64,000 nucleotides of DNA from Nemorincola sp044225795 (GTDB taxonomy: Bacteria; Bacteroidota; Bacteroidia; Chitinophagales; Chitinophagaceae), in contig JBGAIF010000004.1 of NCBI GenBank assembly GCA_044225795.1, forward strand, positions 286,551 to 350,550, in the 5' to 3' direction. Shown here piece after piece: positions 42,035 to 49,991 of this stretch (position 1 is the first letter of the stretch; each line of letters begins with the position of its first letter). A program made the position numbers and the translations under genes. A model generated the notes under the pieces. The model worked only from the letters and a program-made list of their open reading frames with translations. It was not told where the DNA came from and did no database searches.

Positions 42035-43117
42035 TTGAACACTATTAATAAAATAACGCTGGTACAGTACCGCAACTATTCTTCAGCCCGATATGCGTTC
42101 CCTACCCTTGTGACCTGTATCACCGGCCCGAACGGTAGCGGGAAGACCAACCTGCTGGATGCCGTTTACTACCTGTGCTACACCAAGAGCTATTTTACCT
42201 CTTACCAGCAGAATACAGTGCAGAACGGCATGGATGGTTTCCGGGTGGCCGGGACCTTCCGGCGCAACGACACAGATGAAGAAATTATATGTAAATGGAG
42301 GGGCGGTAAAAAAGAAATATATAAAAACGAAGTAGAATACGAGAAGATCACCGATCATATAGGCGTTTATTCTGCTGTGATGATAGCGCCCGACGATACC
42401 GAACTGATAAACGGCAGCAGTGAACAACGAAGAAAATGGATAGACAGCATACTGGGGCAGGTGGACAAGACCTACCTGGAAAAACTGATGCATTACCAGC
42501 GGGTACTGCTGCAACGTAACGCCTGGCTGAAGAACTATGCAATAAAACCGAACGAAAGCACTGCGGAACTGGAATTTTACAACAGCCAGCTCTCAGGCAA
42601 TGCCGCCTATATCTACAAAGAACGGACGGCCTTCATCAAAGTGTTTTTGCCACTACTTGACAAATACTACCATATGCTCTCTGAAGGCAGGGAGCCAATA
42701 CAGGTGACCTATAATAGCGACCTATCTCAAAAGCCTTTACAAGACTGGCTGGATAAAGACCTGCAGCATGACCTGCGCTACCAGCGCACGCTACGCGGCA
42801 TACATAAGGACGACTGGGACTTTCAGCTAAGTGGTATGCAGTTGAAACAATTCGGATCGCAGGGACAAAAGAAGAGTTTCCTCTTTGCGCTAAAGCTGGC
42901 CCAATATGCCTACCTGAGCGACAAGCTGGGGCATAAACCCATATTGCTGCTGGACGACATCTTTGAAAAGCTGGATCAGAACCGGATGGAAGCACTGCTG
43001 CGCATTATTCGCAGCGCCGACTTCGGGCAGGTGATACTTACGGATACACATCCCGAACGCATCAGGCAGGCTTTTGGTGCAGGGGCAGATATCGGGTTCA
43101 TAGAGTTGGGGGCTTGA
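42035..43117 (+). CDS. recF: DNA replication and repair protein RecF
   Basis: RecF is an SMC-like ATPase that helps load RecA at gaps through RecO and RecR. It shows ITLVQYRNYSSARYAFP at the N-terminus, Walker A GPNGSGKTN, the arm region with SSEQRRKWIDSILGQVDKTY, the ABC signature-like region FGSQGQKKSFLFALKLAQ, Walker B LLLDDIFEKLD and the D/H loop LTDTHPERI. The protein has 360 residues from a TTG at 42035 (MNTINKITL). No ATG precedes the conserved start in this frame, and the TTG at 41996 lies in the -7 box. recR lies 0.7 kb away, so two genes of the RecFOR pathway are close. Confidence 0.93.
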   Translation: MNTINKITLVQYRNYSSARYAFPTLVTCITGPNGSGKTNLLDAVYYLCYTKSYFTSYQQNTVQNGMDGFRVAGTFRRNDTDEEIICKWRGGKKEIYKNEVEYEKITDHIGVYSAVMIAPDDTELINGSSEQRRKWIDSILGQVDKTYLEKLMHYQRVLLQRNAWLKNYAIKPNESTAELEFYNSQLSGNAAYIYKERTAFIKVFLPLLDKYYHMLSEGREPIQVTYNSDLSQKPLQDWLDKDLQHDLRYQRTLRGIHKDDWDFQLSGMQLKQFGSQGQKKSFLFALKLAQYAYLSDKLGHKPILLLDDIFEKLDQNRMEALLRIIRSADFGQVILTDTHPERIRQAFGAGADIGFIELGA

Positions 43118-43386
43118 TGCAGAATACTGGATGCTGGATGCTGGATACTCGATACTTGATTTTGAGATTTGGGCATAGAGATGGATACTGGATGCTTCTT
43201 AATAAAAGTAAAAGGGAAGAGAAATAAAGCCTTGCTCAGGGGCCCTATAATCTCCTCCCTAAATCCCCGACATTAACCACACAAATATGCAGGGGAATAT
43301 CTTTGAAAACAGCCTTAAGGATCAATGAAAAACTACATGCCTGACATGCGGGGACGGGCGGCAATAATGCCACCGCAAACCACCAA
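43118..43386. repeat. GGATGCTGGATA word repeats and repeat-poor spacer after recF
   Basis: From 43125 to about 43195 the words GGATGCTGGAT, GGATACT and GATACTTGAT recur (for example at 43128-43150 and 43183-43196), the same vocabulary as in the spacer at 33520-33596. The remaining 190 bases to the next gene show nothing clear. Confidence 0.6.
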
Positions 43387-43695
43387 CTAACAGTTAGGCG
43401 GCGGAGATAATATCTCGGTAATGTGGGCGGGCGGATAAACTACCCGGTAACACACGGGAACGGACTGTGCCTCTGCAACAACAGGGGCTGCAGCCGTGTA
43501 TTCAAAGGAATAACTGTGATCGAAAAGCACGTCGTTGTAATCGGCAGCCTTTACGATAGCATCGTCGGCGGACGCATCATCCTGCTGCACATCTTCGGTA
43601 GCCTGGCACTTATGTAACATGCGGGCGATACCCTTCACAGGAATGACCTGGAAGGAAAAGATGAACAGGAATATGAGCGCTAAGAACCGACGCAT
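43387..43695 (-). CDS. Small exported protein of unknown function
   Basis: A 102-residue protein. MRRFLALIFLFIFSFQVIPV is a signal peptide or single TM anchor; the remaining part is acidic in the middle (TEDVQQDDASADDAIVKAAD) and ends VVYPPAHITEILSPPPNC. The pattern of a short leader, KGIARML and a proline-rich cysteine tail recurs in small Chitinophagaceae proteins, but I do not recognise a family. The frame is open 14 residues further upstream, yet the signal peptide suggests the start at 43695. It is divergent from recR. Possibly periplasmic; function unknown. Confidence 0.55.
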   Translation of the reverse strand: MRRFLALIFLFIFSFQVIPVKGIARMLHKCQATEDVQQDDASADDAIVKAADYNDVLFDHSYSFEYTAAAPVVAEAQSVPVCYRVVYPPAHITEILSPPPNC

Positions 43696-43797
43696 GTGTG
43701 CAAAATACAATAAAAATGAAACAAGTTGGTAGCGCACCGCCTAAAAATTTGTTAAGGGTTTGGAAACATGAAATGGGGCGGTATTGTTACTATCACC

Positions 43798-43805
43798 TAA
43801 ATTTG
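43798..43805 (+). promoter_or_regulatory. Putative -7 element of recR
   Basis: TAAATTTG, an exact TAnnTTTG match, 21 bases before the recR ATG. The same eight bases precede recF; here they continue TGGCG, there TGCGA. Confidence 0.45.
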
Positions 43806-43826
43806 TGGCGCGTATCTATTGTGTCC

Positions 43827-44450
43827 ATGATATTTTCTTCAAAACTTATTGAAGACGCCGTACAGGAGTTTTCGAGATTGCCCGGAATAGGGAAAAAAAC
43901 TGCTCTTCGGATGGTGCTGCACTTGCTGCGAACAGATGTGACGGAAGTGGATGAATTTGCCGGAGCGATATCCCGGATGCGCCATGGCATACATTTCTGC
44001 AAGCAATGCCACAATGTATCGGACAGTGATGTATGCTCGATATGTGTGAACCCCGGCCGCAACAGGAGCCAGATATGCGTGGTAGAGAACATACGTGATG
44101 TAATGGCCATAGAAAGCACCCAACAATATAGCGGCCTGTATCATGTGCTGGGGGGCATACTGTCTCCGCTGGATGGCGTGGGCCCTGAGCAACTGAACAT
44201 TGCCACCCTGCATGACCGGGTAAAGGAATCGGGGGCTACTGAGCTGATCATGGCGCTGAGCCCGACGATAGAAGGCGACACAACAGTCTATTATATAGCC
44301 CGGCAGATAAAGGACCTACCGGTAACGATCACCACCATAGCCCGGGGTATAGCCTTTGGCGGTGAGCTGGAATATGCTGATGAGATGACATTGGCCCGTT
44401 CTATAGCCAAGCGATTGCCGATTGAGAATTATGTGGCGTTGAAGAGTTAG
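43827..44450 (+). CDS. recR: Recombination mediator protein RecR
   Basis: RecR forms a ring clamp on DNA and with RecO/RecF helps RecA displace SSB. The 207 residues begin MIFSSKLIEDAVQEFSRLPG. The helix-hairpin-helix SRLPGIGKKTALRM, the C4 zinc finger CKQCHNVSDSDVCSIC, the Toprim start QICVVENIRDVMAIEST, YHVLGGILSPLDGVGPE and the C-terminal TIARGIAFGGELEYADEMT are all present. The reading frame is open 43 codons further upstream, but those residues lie before the -7 box and are unlike the family. Confidence 0.95.
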   Translation: MIFSSKLIEDAVQEFSRLPGIGKKTALRMVLHLLRTDVTEVDEFAGAISRMRHGIHFCKQCHNVSDSDVCSICVNPGRNRSQICVVENIRDVMAIESTQQYSGLYHVLGGILSPLDGVGPEQLNIATLHDRVKESGATELIMALSPTIEGDTTVYYIARQIKDLPVTITTIARGIAFGGELEYADEMTLARSIAKRLPIENYVALKS

Positions 44451-44468
44451 AGAAACGGCTCACCACCT

Positions 44469-45239
44469 CTATACATTTATCTCTCCTTTAAAAACAAAAA
44501 CCGCAGGCCCAGTAAGCACTACATCTTTTGCAGAATGCTCGGAGTCTTTGGTGAAAGATACCGTTAATTGTCCGCCGGGGGTTTCTATTGCTGTTTTGAA
44601 GGCACCTGTTTCTGAACAGGTGGCTGCAATGGCTGCAGCGGTGACACCGGTACCACAACTATAGGTTTCGTCTTCTACTCCACGCTCATAAGTACGCACC
44701 ACCAGCTTACCCTGTGCTATCTCTACAAAGTTGACATTGATGCCGCCGGGATTGAACTCAGGCAGATTGCGCACTCTCCTACCCTCTGATACTACGGCCT
44801 CCATCCGGGCATCCTTCACCCAACGAACATAATGCGGTGACCCTGTGTTGAGTATCGTATATCCTTCGTGTATGTACATGCTGTCCACATCGTTCATGTG
44901 CAGGCTGATGAGCCCGTTATCATCTATATGAGCCGTGTGTGGACCGTCTATGGCCACAAAATCGGCGATGGTGGCAATGATGCCGAGGTCGCGGGCAAAG
45001 GCTGTGATGCAACGTCCGCCGTTACCACACATAGTGCTCTCCCCGCCATCAGAATTGTAATAGACCATACGAAAGTCGTAACCGGCCTCACGCTGCAGCA
45101 GCATCAGTCCATCGGCACCGATGCCGAAACGGCGATGACAAAGATGCGCGATCTGCTCCTTTGTTAAGGAGACAAGGCTTTCCCTGTTGTCTATCAAGAT
45201 AAAATCGTTGCCGGTACCGTGGTATTTGTAAAAGATCAT
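44469..45239 (-). CDS. dapF: Diaminopimelate epimerase
   Basis: DapF interconverts LL- and meso-diaminopimelate in the lysine/peptidoglycan pathway without a cofactor. The 256-residue protein starts MIFYKYHGTGNDFILIDN. Both catalytic cysteines are present, in STMCGNGGRC and YSCGTGVTAAA, along with GADGLMLLQ and GGINVNFVE. Nine upstream codons are open but would overlap the -7 box (45271-45264), so the later Met is preferred. It stands alone and is divergent from the GldN-like gene. Confidence 0.95.
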   Translation of the reverse strand: MIFYKYHGTGNDFILIDNRESLVSLTKEQIAHLCHRRFGIGADGLMLLQREAGYDFRMVYYNSDGGESTMCGNGGRCITAFARDLGIIATIADFVAIDGPHTAHIDDNGLISLHMNDVDSMYIHEGYTILNTGSPHYVRWVKDARMEAVVSEGRRVRNLPEFNPGGINVNFVEIAQGKLVVRTYERGVEDETYSCGTGVTAAAIAATCSETGAFKTAIETPGGQLTVSFTKDSEHSAKDVVLTGPAVFVFKGEINV

Positions 45240-45263
45240 TGTAACATTAGTAGTCGTACCATG

Positions 45264-45271
45264 CAAAAGTA
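45264..45271 (-). promoter_or_regulatory. Putative -7 element of dapF
   Basis: Minus-strand TACTTTTG fits TAnnTTTG and lies 24 bases before the dapF ATG. No clear -33 TTTG. Confidence 0.4.
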
Positions 45272-45437
45272 AATCTTTGAAAAGGAATTCACTATTTGAT
45301 TATATCATCAATTTCGAGATCATATCTTCCCGATATATCCTAAGAGGCAGTGCAACCTTTGTAAAATGAGCCTGTCACTTACCAGGTCATTGCTTCAAAT
45401 AGCCATTTTATCACATTTATTTTCTAAATTTAACTAT

Positions 45438-46154
45438 ATGATACTACGATTCCTCCCAACGATCACATTGTTGATGATCGGCCTTACCGCAAATGCTCAA
45501 AGTACGCTCAGTACCATTTCACCAGCATCTGCCACAGAACGATACGCGACATACAACGGCCTGATGGAGCGGGACGTAGCCTGGAAAAAGAAAGTGTTCC
45601 GGGATGCAGACCTGAGCGATAACAATAACAGACCATTGTTCATGAACGGAAACGGCGATGACCACTGCGCACTGGCAGGCATACTTGCGGATGGTGTGAG
45701 GAACGGGAAGATAAAAGCCTATAGCCCGAAGACCGAGAACTTCAACTATACCCTGACGGCAGATGAAGTAAATGATATTCTGAAAAACGCCACAGAAGCA
45801 GGAAACCCGGTATCTGCCGACAAAATATCCCGGTTCAGAATAAAGGAGGACTGGCTGTTTGTGGACAAGGATAAGCCCGGGCATATGGAGGTGAGAATAC
45901 TGGGATTAGCCCCTTGCGCAAGTACGGTAGCTGCTGATGGCACAGCAACAATAAAGCCACTCTTCTGGATCTATTATCCGGATGCGAAAGCCTACCTGGC
46001 GGCACACCAAATGGCAACTGCAAGTAAGGATGTACAGCCCGTGAGCTGGGACGACATGATCACGGGACGTAAATTTTCGAGCAAGATAATAAGCGTAGGA
46101 AATGCCAGTGAACGCCGGGCAGTGCCACCAGATGCGGACAAACTAATAAAATAA
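45438..46154 (+). CDS. GldN/PorN-like exported protein outside the gldKLMN cluster
   Basis: A 238-residue exported protein (signal peptide MILRFLPTITLLMIGLTANA). Its conserved blocks match GldN/PorN, the periplasmic ring component of T9SS and gliding machinery: MERDVAWKKKVFRDADLSDN with NNRPLF, the IKEDWLFVDKDKPGHMEVRI strand pair followed by LGLAPCA, PLFWIYYPDAKAYL, and SWDDMITGRKFSSKIISVGN. GldN normally sits last in gldKLMN; here no gldK, L or M is near, and it forms an operon with a small TfoX-like gene. It may be a second GldN copy with a specialised role, or the rearranged main copy; the sequence alone cannot tell. The start 72 bases further up would precede the signal peptide. Confidence 0.72.
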   Translation: MILRFLPTITLLMIGLTANAQSTLSTISPASATERYATYNGLMERDVAWKKKVFRDADLSDNNNRPLFMNGNGDDHCALAGILADGVRNGKIKAYSPKTENFNYTLTADEVNDILKNATEAGNPVSADKISRFRIKEDWLFVDKDKPGHMEVRILGLAPCASTVAADGTATIKPLFWIYYPDAKAYLAAHQMATASKDVQPVSWDDMITGRKFSSKIISVGNASERRAVPPDADKLIK

Positions 46155-46523
46155 ATGGCAAAGGCATCAAAAGAGCGAAGCTCCGTACCACAGGAGAAAC
46201 TGGATCTGTATGATCGTCTGATCGGCACTATGACAGGTGTAGAAAGAAAGGGAGCCGCAGTTCCCTACACCTCGCACAATGGGCATATGTTCTCCCTGAT
46301 GGATGAGCAGGGAACGCTGGGCCTGAGGCTACCAAAGGATGGCATCGGGACATTCCTTAAGAAATACAAGTCCACCCTCCGGGAGGCTTACGGTATCGTT
46401 CAAAAGGAGTATGTTGTCGTTCCCGATGCATTGCTCAGGAAAACGAAAGACCTGCAACCGTGGTTCAGGATGAGCTTCGAATACGTGAGCGCCCTGACGC
46501 CAAAACCATCTAAAAAGAAATAG
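46155..46523 (+). CDS. Small protein with a TfoX-N-like domain
   Basis: A 122-residue cytoplasmic protein that begins with the ATG directly after the GldN-like stop codon, so translation is probably coupled. After a basic start (MAKASKERSSVPQEKLDLYD) come GVERKGAAVPYTSHNGHMFS, the beta strand GTLGLRLPKDG and YVVVPDALLRKTKDLQPWF, ending in a Lys-rich tail. Spacing (strand with GHMF, then LRL, then a helix and a YVxVP strand) resembles the TfoX/Sxy N-terminal fold (YjhX-like proteins), weakly. A role in competence is not implied, since many TfoX-N proteins are of unknown function. Its partner in the operon gives no clear clue. Confidence 0.5.
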   Translation: MAKASKERSSVPQEKLDLYDRLIGTMTGVERKGAAVPYTSHNGHMFSLMDEQGTLGLRLPKDGIGTFLKKYKSTLREAYGIVQKEYVVVPDALLRKTKDLQPWFRMSFEYVSALTPKPSKKK

Positions 46524-46548
46524 CGCTGTCGAATAGGCAACAGCGCTA
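46521..46548 (-). terminator. Terminator between convergent genes at the TfoX-like end
   Basis: TAGCGCTGT (46521-46529) pairs with ACAGCGCTA (46540-46548), with a 10-base loop. On the minus strand the stem is followed by TTTCTTTTT, which suits the T9SS cargo gene coming from the right. Confidence 0.7.
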
Positions 46549-46569
46549 CTCCAAAATCGGTCAGCGTAA

Positions 46570-47580
46570 TTAATGCACTACCTGAAACTTCCTGACAATA
46601 ACACCATCACCGGTCTGAAGGCGCAGCAAATATATTCCTGAGGGTAAGGATGATAGTGGGTATGAGATCGTGTTGGCTCCCTCATTCACTGTTTGCTTTA
46701 TATCATCTCCTACCAATCTTCCCGACATATCGGTAACAGCTACTGATACCTCCTGCCTGTTTGGTGAAGCGTAAGAAATGTTCACCCTATCGCGTACAGG
46801 ATTCGGATATATCCTGACATCGCCAACAGGCAGCACCTCTTTTACAGAAGACGGCACCAGGGCGGGTTTAGTATAATAAGAGACAAACTCTATTGATGTA
46901 CTTACAGATGTATCATACCCCATGATAAGCAGGGGGTTATGAAATCCCGGTGTCCACCACATATAGATATCATTACGCGCATGGGTAACAACGGCAGGCG
47001 TAACACTGATATCACTGTCATCGTTCATCGCAATAAGGTGAACACGTAAAACATTGTTGTACGTTCCGGAAGGCAATATGAGTGTTCCGTAGCCATCGCC
47101 TATCATAGTATCTGCCTGGTAGTCGTAATAGGCATAGGCGGGGGTATAGGAAAAATAAGTGTCTATCGCCACCGTATCGATACTCATGGGATACTTCAGC
47201 AAAGCGAGCGGGTCTGTATAATAGGTAAGGACATATGAATCACCCTCTCCTACTTCGGCAAACTGGCCTGCATCACCTACATAGTACTCATAATATCCAT
47301 AATTATCATGAGTGGACAGGTTGCTACCTGAAAAGGAATCGCAATATAAAGTGCCGAGGCAAGGATCGTAAGTCATGGAATCGATCCCCAATTCAGATAG
47401 TGAGGCAAAATTCCATGTTACTCCGTGTCCGGCAGCACCTTCAGAAACACCGGTATAGTCGCAGTAATGCTGGTAGAACTTATCTCCGGGAACAGGATTG
47501 CAAGCAGAACCGGTCAGGTTAGGTTGCGCATAAAGGCGTGCGGAGAGCAAAAGACAGATGGTCAGAAACAGGTTTCTCAT
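46570..47580 (-). CDS. Secreted protein with T9SS type A sorting domain
   Basis: A 336-residue cargo protein of the type IX secretion system. The signal peptide MRNLFLTICLLLSARLYAQ is followed by a beta-rich Tyr/Asp/Gly-rich region of about 235 residues with no family I recognise. A C-terminal sorting domain begins at VRIYPNPVRDRVNISY and continues ...AVTDMSGRLV...LSSLPSGIYLLRLQTGDG, ending VIVRKFQVVH; this is the TIGR04183-type signal. T9SS cargo is exported across both membranes and usually anchored on the surface. The N-terminal start is set by the signal peptide (18 codons of frame upstream are discarded). Function of the cargo part unknown. Confidence 0.87.
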   Translation of the reverse strand: MRNLFLTICLLLSARLYAQPNLTGSACNPVPGDKFYQHYCDYTGVSEGAAGHGVTWNFASLSELGIDSMTYDPCLGTLYCDSFSGSNLSTHDNYGYYEYYVGDAGQFAEVGEGDSYVLTYYTDPLALLKYPMSIDTVAIDTYFSYTPAYAYYDYQADTMIGDGYGTLILPSGTYNNVLRVHLIAMNDDSDISVTPAVVTHARNDIYMWWTPGFHNPLLIMGYDTSVSTSIEFVSYYTKPALVPSSVKEVLPVGDVRIYPNPVRDRVNISYASPNRQEVSVAVTDMSGRLVGDDIKQTVNEGANTISYPLSSLPSGIYLLRLQTGDGVIVRKFQVVH

Positions 47581-47844
47581 GTTCGGTATGTTTTGGTTAC
47601 AATAACGGAATGGTTTTAGCAATAGTATAGACAAGTGAAAAACAGGTTAGTTGGAGCAATAATGAAAATTTAAATTTATAATGCGTTCTGTCGTTTTCAT
47701 TTTAATATAAATGCATCAATGGGTGAACAGGTTGCCCGGACCATGAAGAATATTATCAAAAGGCAGCCTGAGCGGTGGTTTCTGCACCCAAAAAACTGCC
47801 GCCTATTGACTATCTTGCAGGCTGTTTTGAACGAGACACAACGA

Positions 47845-49944
47845 ATGGAACATAAACGATACTTAGTGACGGCAGCGCTGCCCTATGCCAATGGCCCTGT
47901 GCATATAGGCCACCTGGCCGGTTGCTACCTGCCGTCCGATATATATGTGCGATACCAGAGAGCAAGGAAGAAGGATGTATTATTTATATGCGGTACCGAT
48001 GAGCACGGAGTGCCTATCACCATACGTGCCATGAAAGAAGGCATCACACCGCAGGATGTTGTAGATAAGTACCATGCTATCATCAAGGAGAGCTTTGCCG
48101 ACATGGGCATCTCCTTTGATATTTTCTCGCGCACATCAAACAAAGTGCACCACGAAACCTCTCAGGCATTCTTTAAGAACCTGTATGATAAAGGGGTATT
48201 TGACGAACGGGAAAGCGAGCAGTATTACGACGAATCGAAAGACATATTCCTGGCAGACCGTTATATAGTTGGTACATGCCCGGTTTGCGGCAACGAAAAT
48301 GCCTATGGCGACCAGTGTGAACGTTGCGGCAGTACGTTATCACCGGAGCAACTCATTAACCCGCGCAGCGCCCTGAGCAGCGCGGTGCCGGTAAAGAAAA
48401 AAACAAAACACTGGTATTTCCCGCTCGATAAATACGAAGATTGGCTGAAAGAATGGATAGTAGATAGTAAGAAAGACGAGTGGAAAGCCAATGTTTACGG
48501 ACAATGCAAAAGCTGGATAGACAGCGGCCTTCAACCCCGCGCCATGACACGCGACAGTAACTGGGGGGTGCCTGTACCTTTGGAAGACGCGAAAGGCAAA
48601 GTACTGTACGTATGGTTTGATGCACCGATAGGTTACATAAGCGCGACAAAGGAACTAACGCCACAGTGGAGCGACTACTGGTGCAACGAAGACTCCAAGC
48701 TGGTACACTTTATCGGCAAAGACAATATCGTTTTCCACTGTATCATATTCCCATCTATGCTAAAGGCGCATGGCGGATTTGTGCTACCTGATAATGTGCC
48801 TGCCAATGAGTTCCTGAACATAGAAGGAGATAAAGTATCCACCTCCCGAAACTGGGCGGTGTGGGTAAATGAATATGTCAAGGACTTCCCCGGACAGCAG
48901 GACATGCTACGCTACGTGCTGTGCGCCAATGCCCCGGAGAACAAAGACAATGACTTTACCTGGAAAGACTTCCAGGACAGGGTAAACAATGAGCTGGTGA
49001 ACATCTTCGGCAACTTCGTGAACCGCGCTTTTGTGCTGATGCACAAACTATGTGGCGGCAAAGTGCCCAGGTTGCATACCGTGCTGATGGATGATGCGGA
49101 CAGGGCAATGTTCCAGGAAATACTTGACGCTAAATTCAGGGTGCAGAACTGCCTGGAGCATTATAAATTCAGAGATGGCCTCTTTGAGGTAATGGACCTT
49201 GCCCGCAAAGGCAACAAATATATGCAGGACAAACAGCCATGGATCGTTGCCAAAACACTGGAGCAAAATCCGGGCGACCAGGCCCTGATAGATAACTGCC
49301 TGCACATATGCCTGCAGCTCACCGCAAACCTTGCCATACTCGCAAACCCGTTCCTGCCCTTCACCGCGCAAAAGATGTGCTATATGATGAAGGTGGTGGA
49401 CCGCATGCTGGACTGGGAGAATGCCGGTAAGACCAACCTGCTGAATGCAGGTTACCCGCTTCGCGCCCCCGAACTGCTCTTCCGAAAGATCGAAGACGCG
49501 GAAGTGGCGGCACAGGTGGAAAAACTGAAGAACAACCTGAACAAACCTGCTACAACAAAAATGGAGAATAAACCAACAGAAGCTGCGCCGGCACAGGAAG
49601 CAGCAGCCGGCAAACCGGAAATAACCATTGACGACTTTGCAAAAATAGACCTTCGCGTGGGCACCATCATGAAGGCAGAGAAAGTAGAGAAAGCCGATAA
49701 GCTGCTGAAGCTGGAACTGGACATGGGTGGTGGCGAAATGCGGACCGTACTGTCGGGTATAGCCATGCACTTTAAGCCGGAAGAAATAGTAGGCAAGCAA
49801 GTGACCGTGGTCGCCAACCTGGCACCGCGCAAAATGAAAGGAATTGAAAGTAAGGGAATGATATTGATGGCTCAGAACCCTGATGGCAAGCTGATATTTG
49901 TATCGCCACTGGAAATGGCCGCTGCGGGCAGCGAAGGAAGATAA
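47845..49944 (+). CDS. metG: Methionyl-tRNA synthetase
   Basis: MetG charges initiator and elongator tRNA-Met. The 699-residue protein begins MEHKRYLVTAALPYANGPVH with the ATP-binding HIGH motif (GPVHIGHLAG). The zinc knuckle CPVCGNENAYGDQCERCG is present, and the second catalytic motif reads GDKVSTSRN, a KMSKS variant in which the first lysine is kept. The anticodon-binding helical domain is followed by a Pro/Ala-rich linker (KPTEAAPAQEAAAGKPE) and a C-terminal tRNA-binding OB fold (IDDFAKIDLRVGTIMKAEKV, GMILMA). The frame continues 42 codons upstream (to 47719), but those residues lie outside the family alignment. Confidence 0.95.
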   Translation: MEHKRYLVTAALPYANGPVHIGHLAGCYLPSDIYVRYQRARKKDVLFICGTDEHGVPITIRAMKEGITPQDVVDKYHAIIKESFADMGISFDIFSRTSNKVHHETSQAFFKNLYDKGVFDERESEQYYDESKDIFLADRYIVGTCPVCGNENAYGDQCERCGSTLSPEQLINPRSALSSAVPVKKKTKHWYFPLDKYEDWLKEWIVDSKKDEWKANVYGQCKSWIDSGLQPRAMTRDSNWGVPVPLEDAKGKVLYVWFDAPIGYISATKELTPQWSDYWCNEDSKLVHFIGKDNIVFHCIIFPSMLKAHGGFVLPDNVPANEFLNIEGDKVSTSRNWAVWVNEYVKDFPGQQDMLRYVLCANAPENKDNDFTWKDFQDRVNNELVNIFGNFVNRAFVLMHKLCGGKVPRLHTVLMDDADRAMFQEILDAKFRVQNCLEHYKFRDGLFEVMDLARKGNKYMQDKQPWIVAKTLEQNPGDQALIDNCLHICLQLTANLAILANPFLPFTAQKMCYMMKVVDRMLDWENAGKTNLLNAGYPLRAPELLFRKIEDAEVAAQVEKLKNNLNKPATTKMENKPTEAAPAQEAAAGKPEITIDDFAKIDLRVGTIMKAEKVEKADKLLKLELDMGGGEMRTVLSGIAMHFKPEEIVGKQVTVVANLAPRKMKGIESKGMILMAQNPDGKLIFVSPLEMAAAGSEGR

Positions 49945-49991
49945 GGTTAGTAGGAGGATTGCATATATTTACAAAGTAATTAGCATTTCGC

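Noticed and set aside
49048..49800. Minus-strand frame of 250 codons inside metG
   Set aside because: Antisense shadow; metG has all catalytic motifs.
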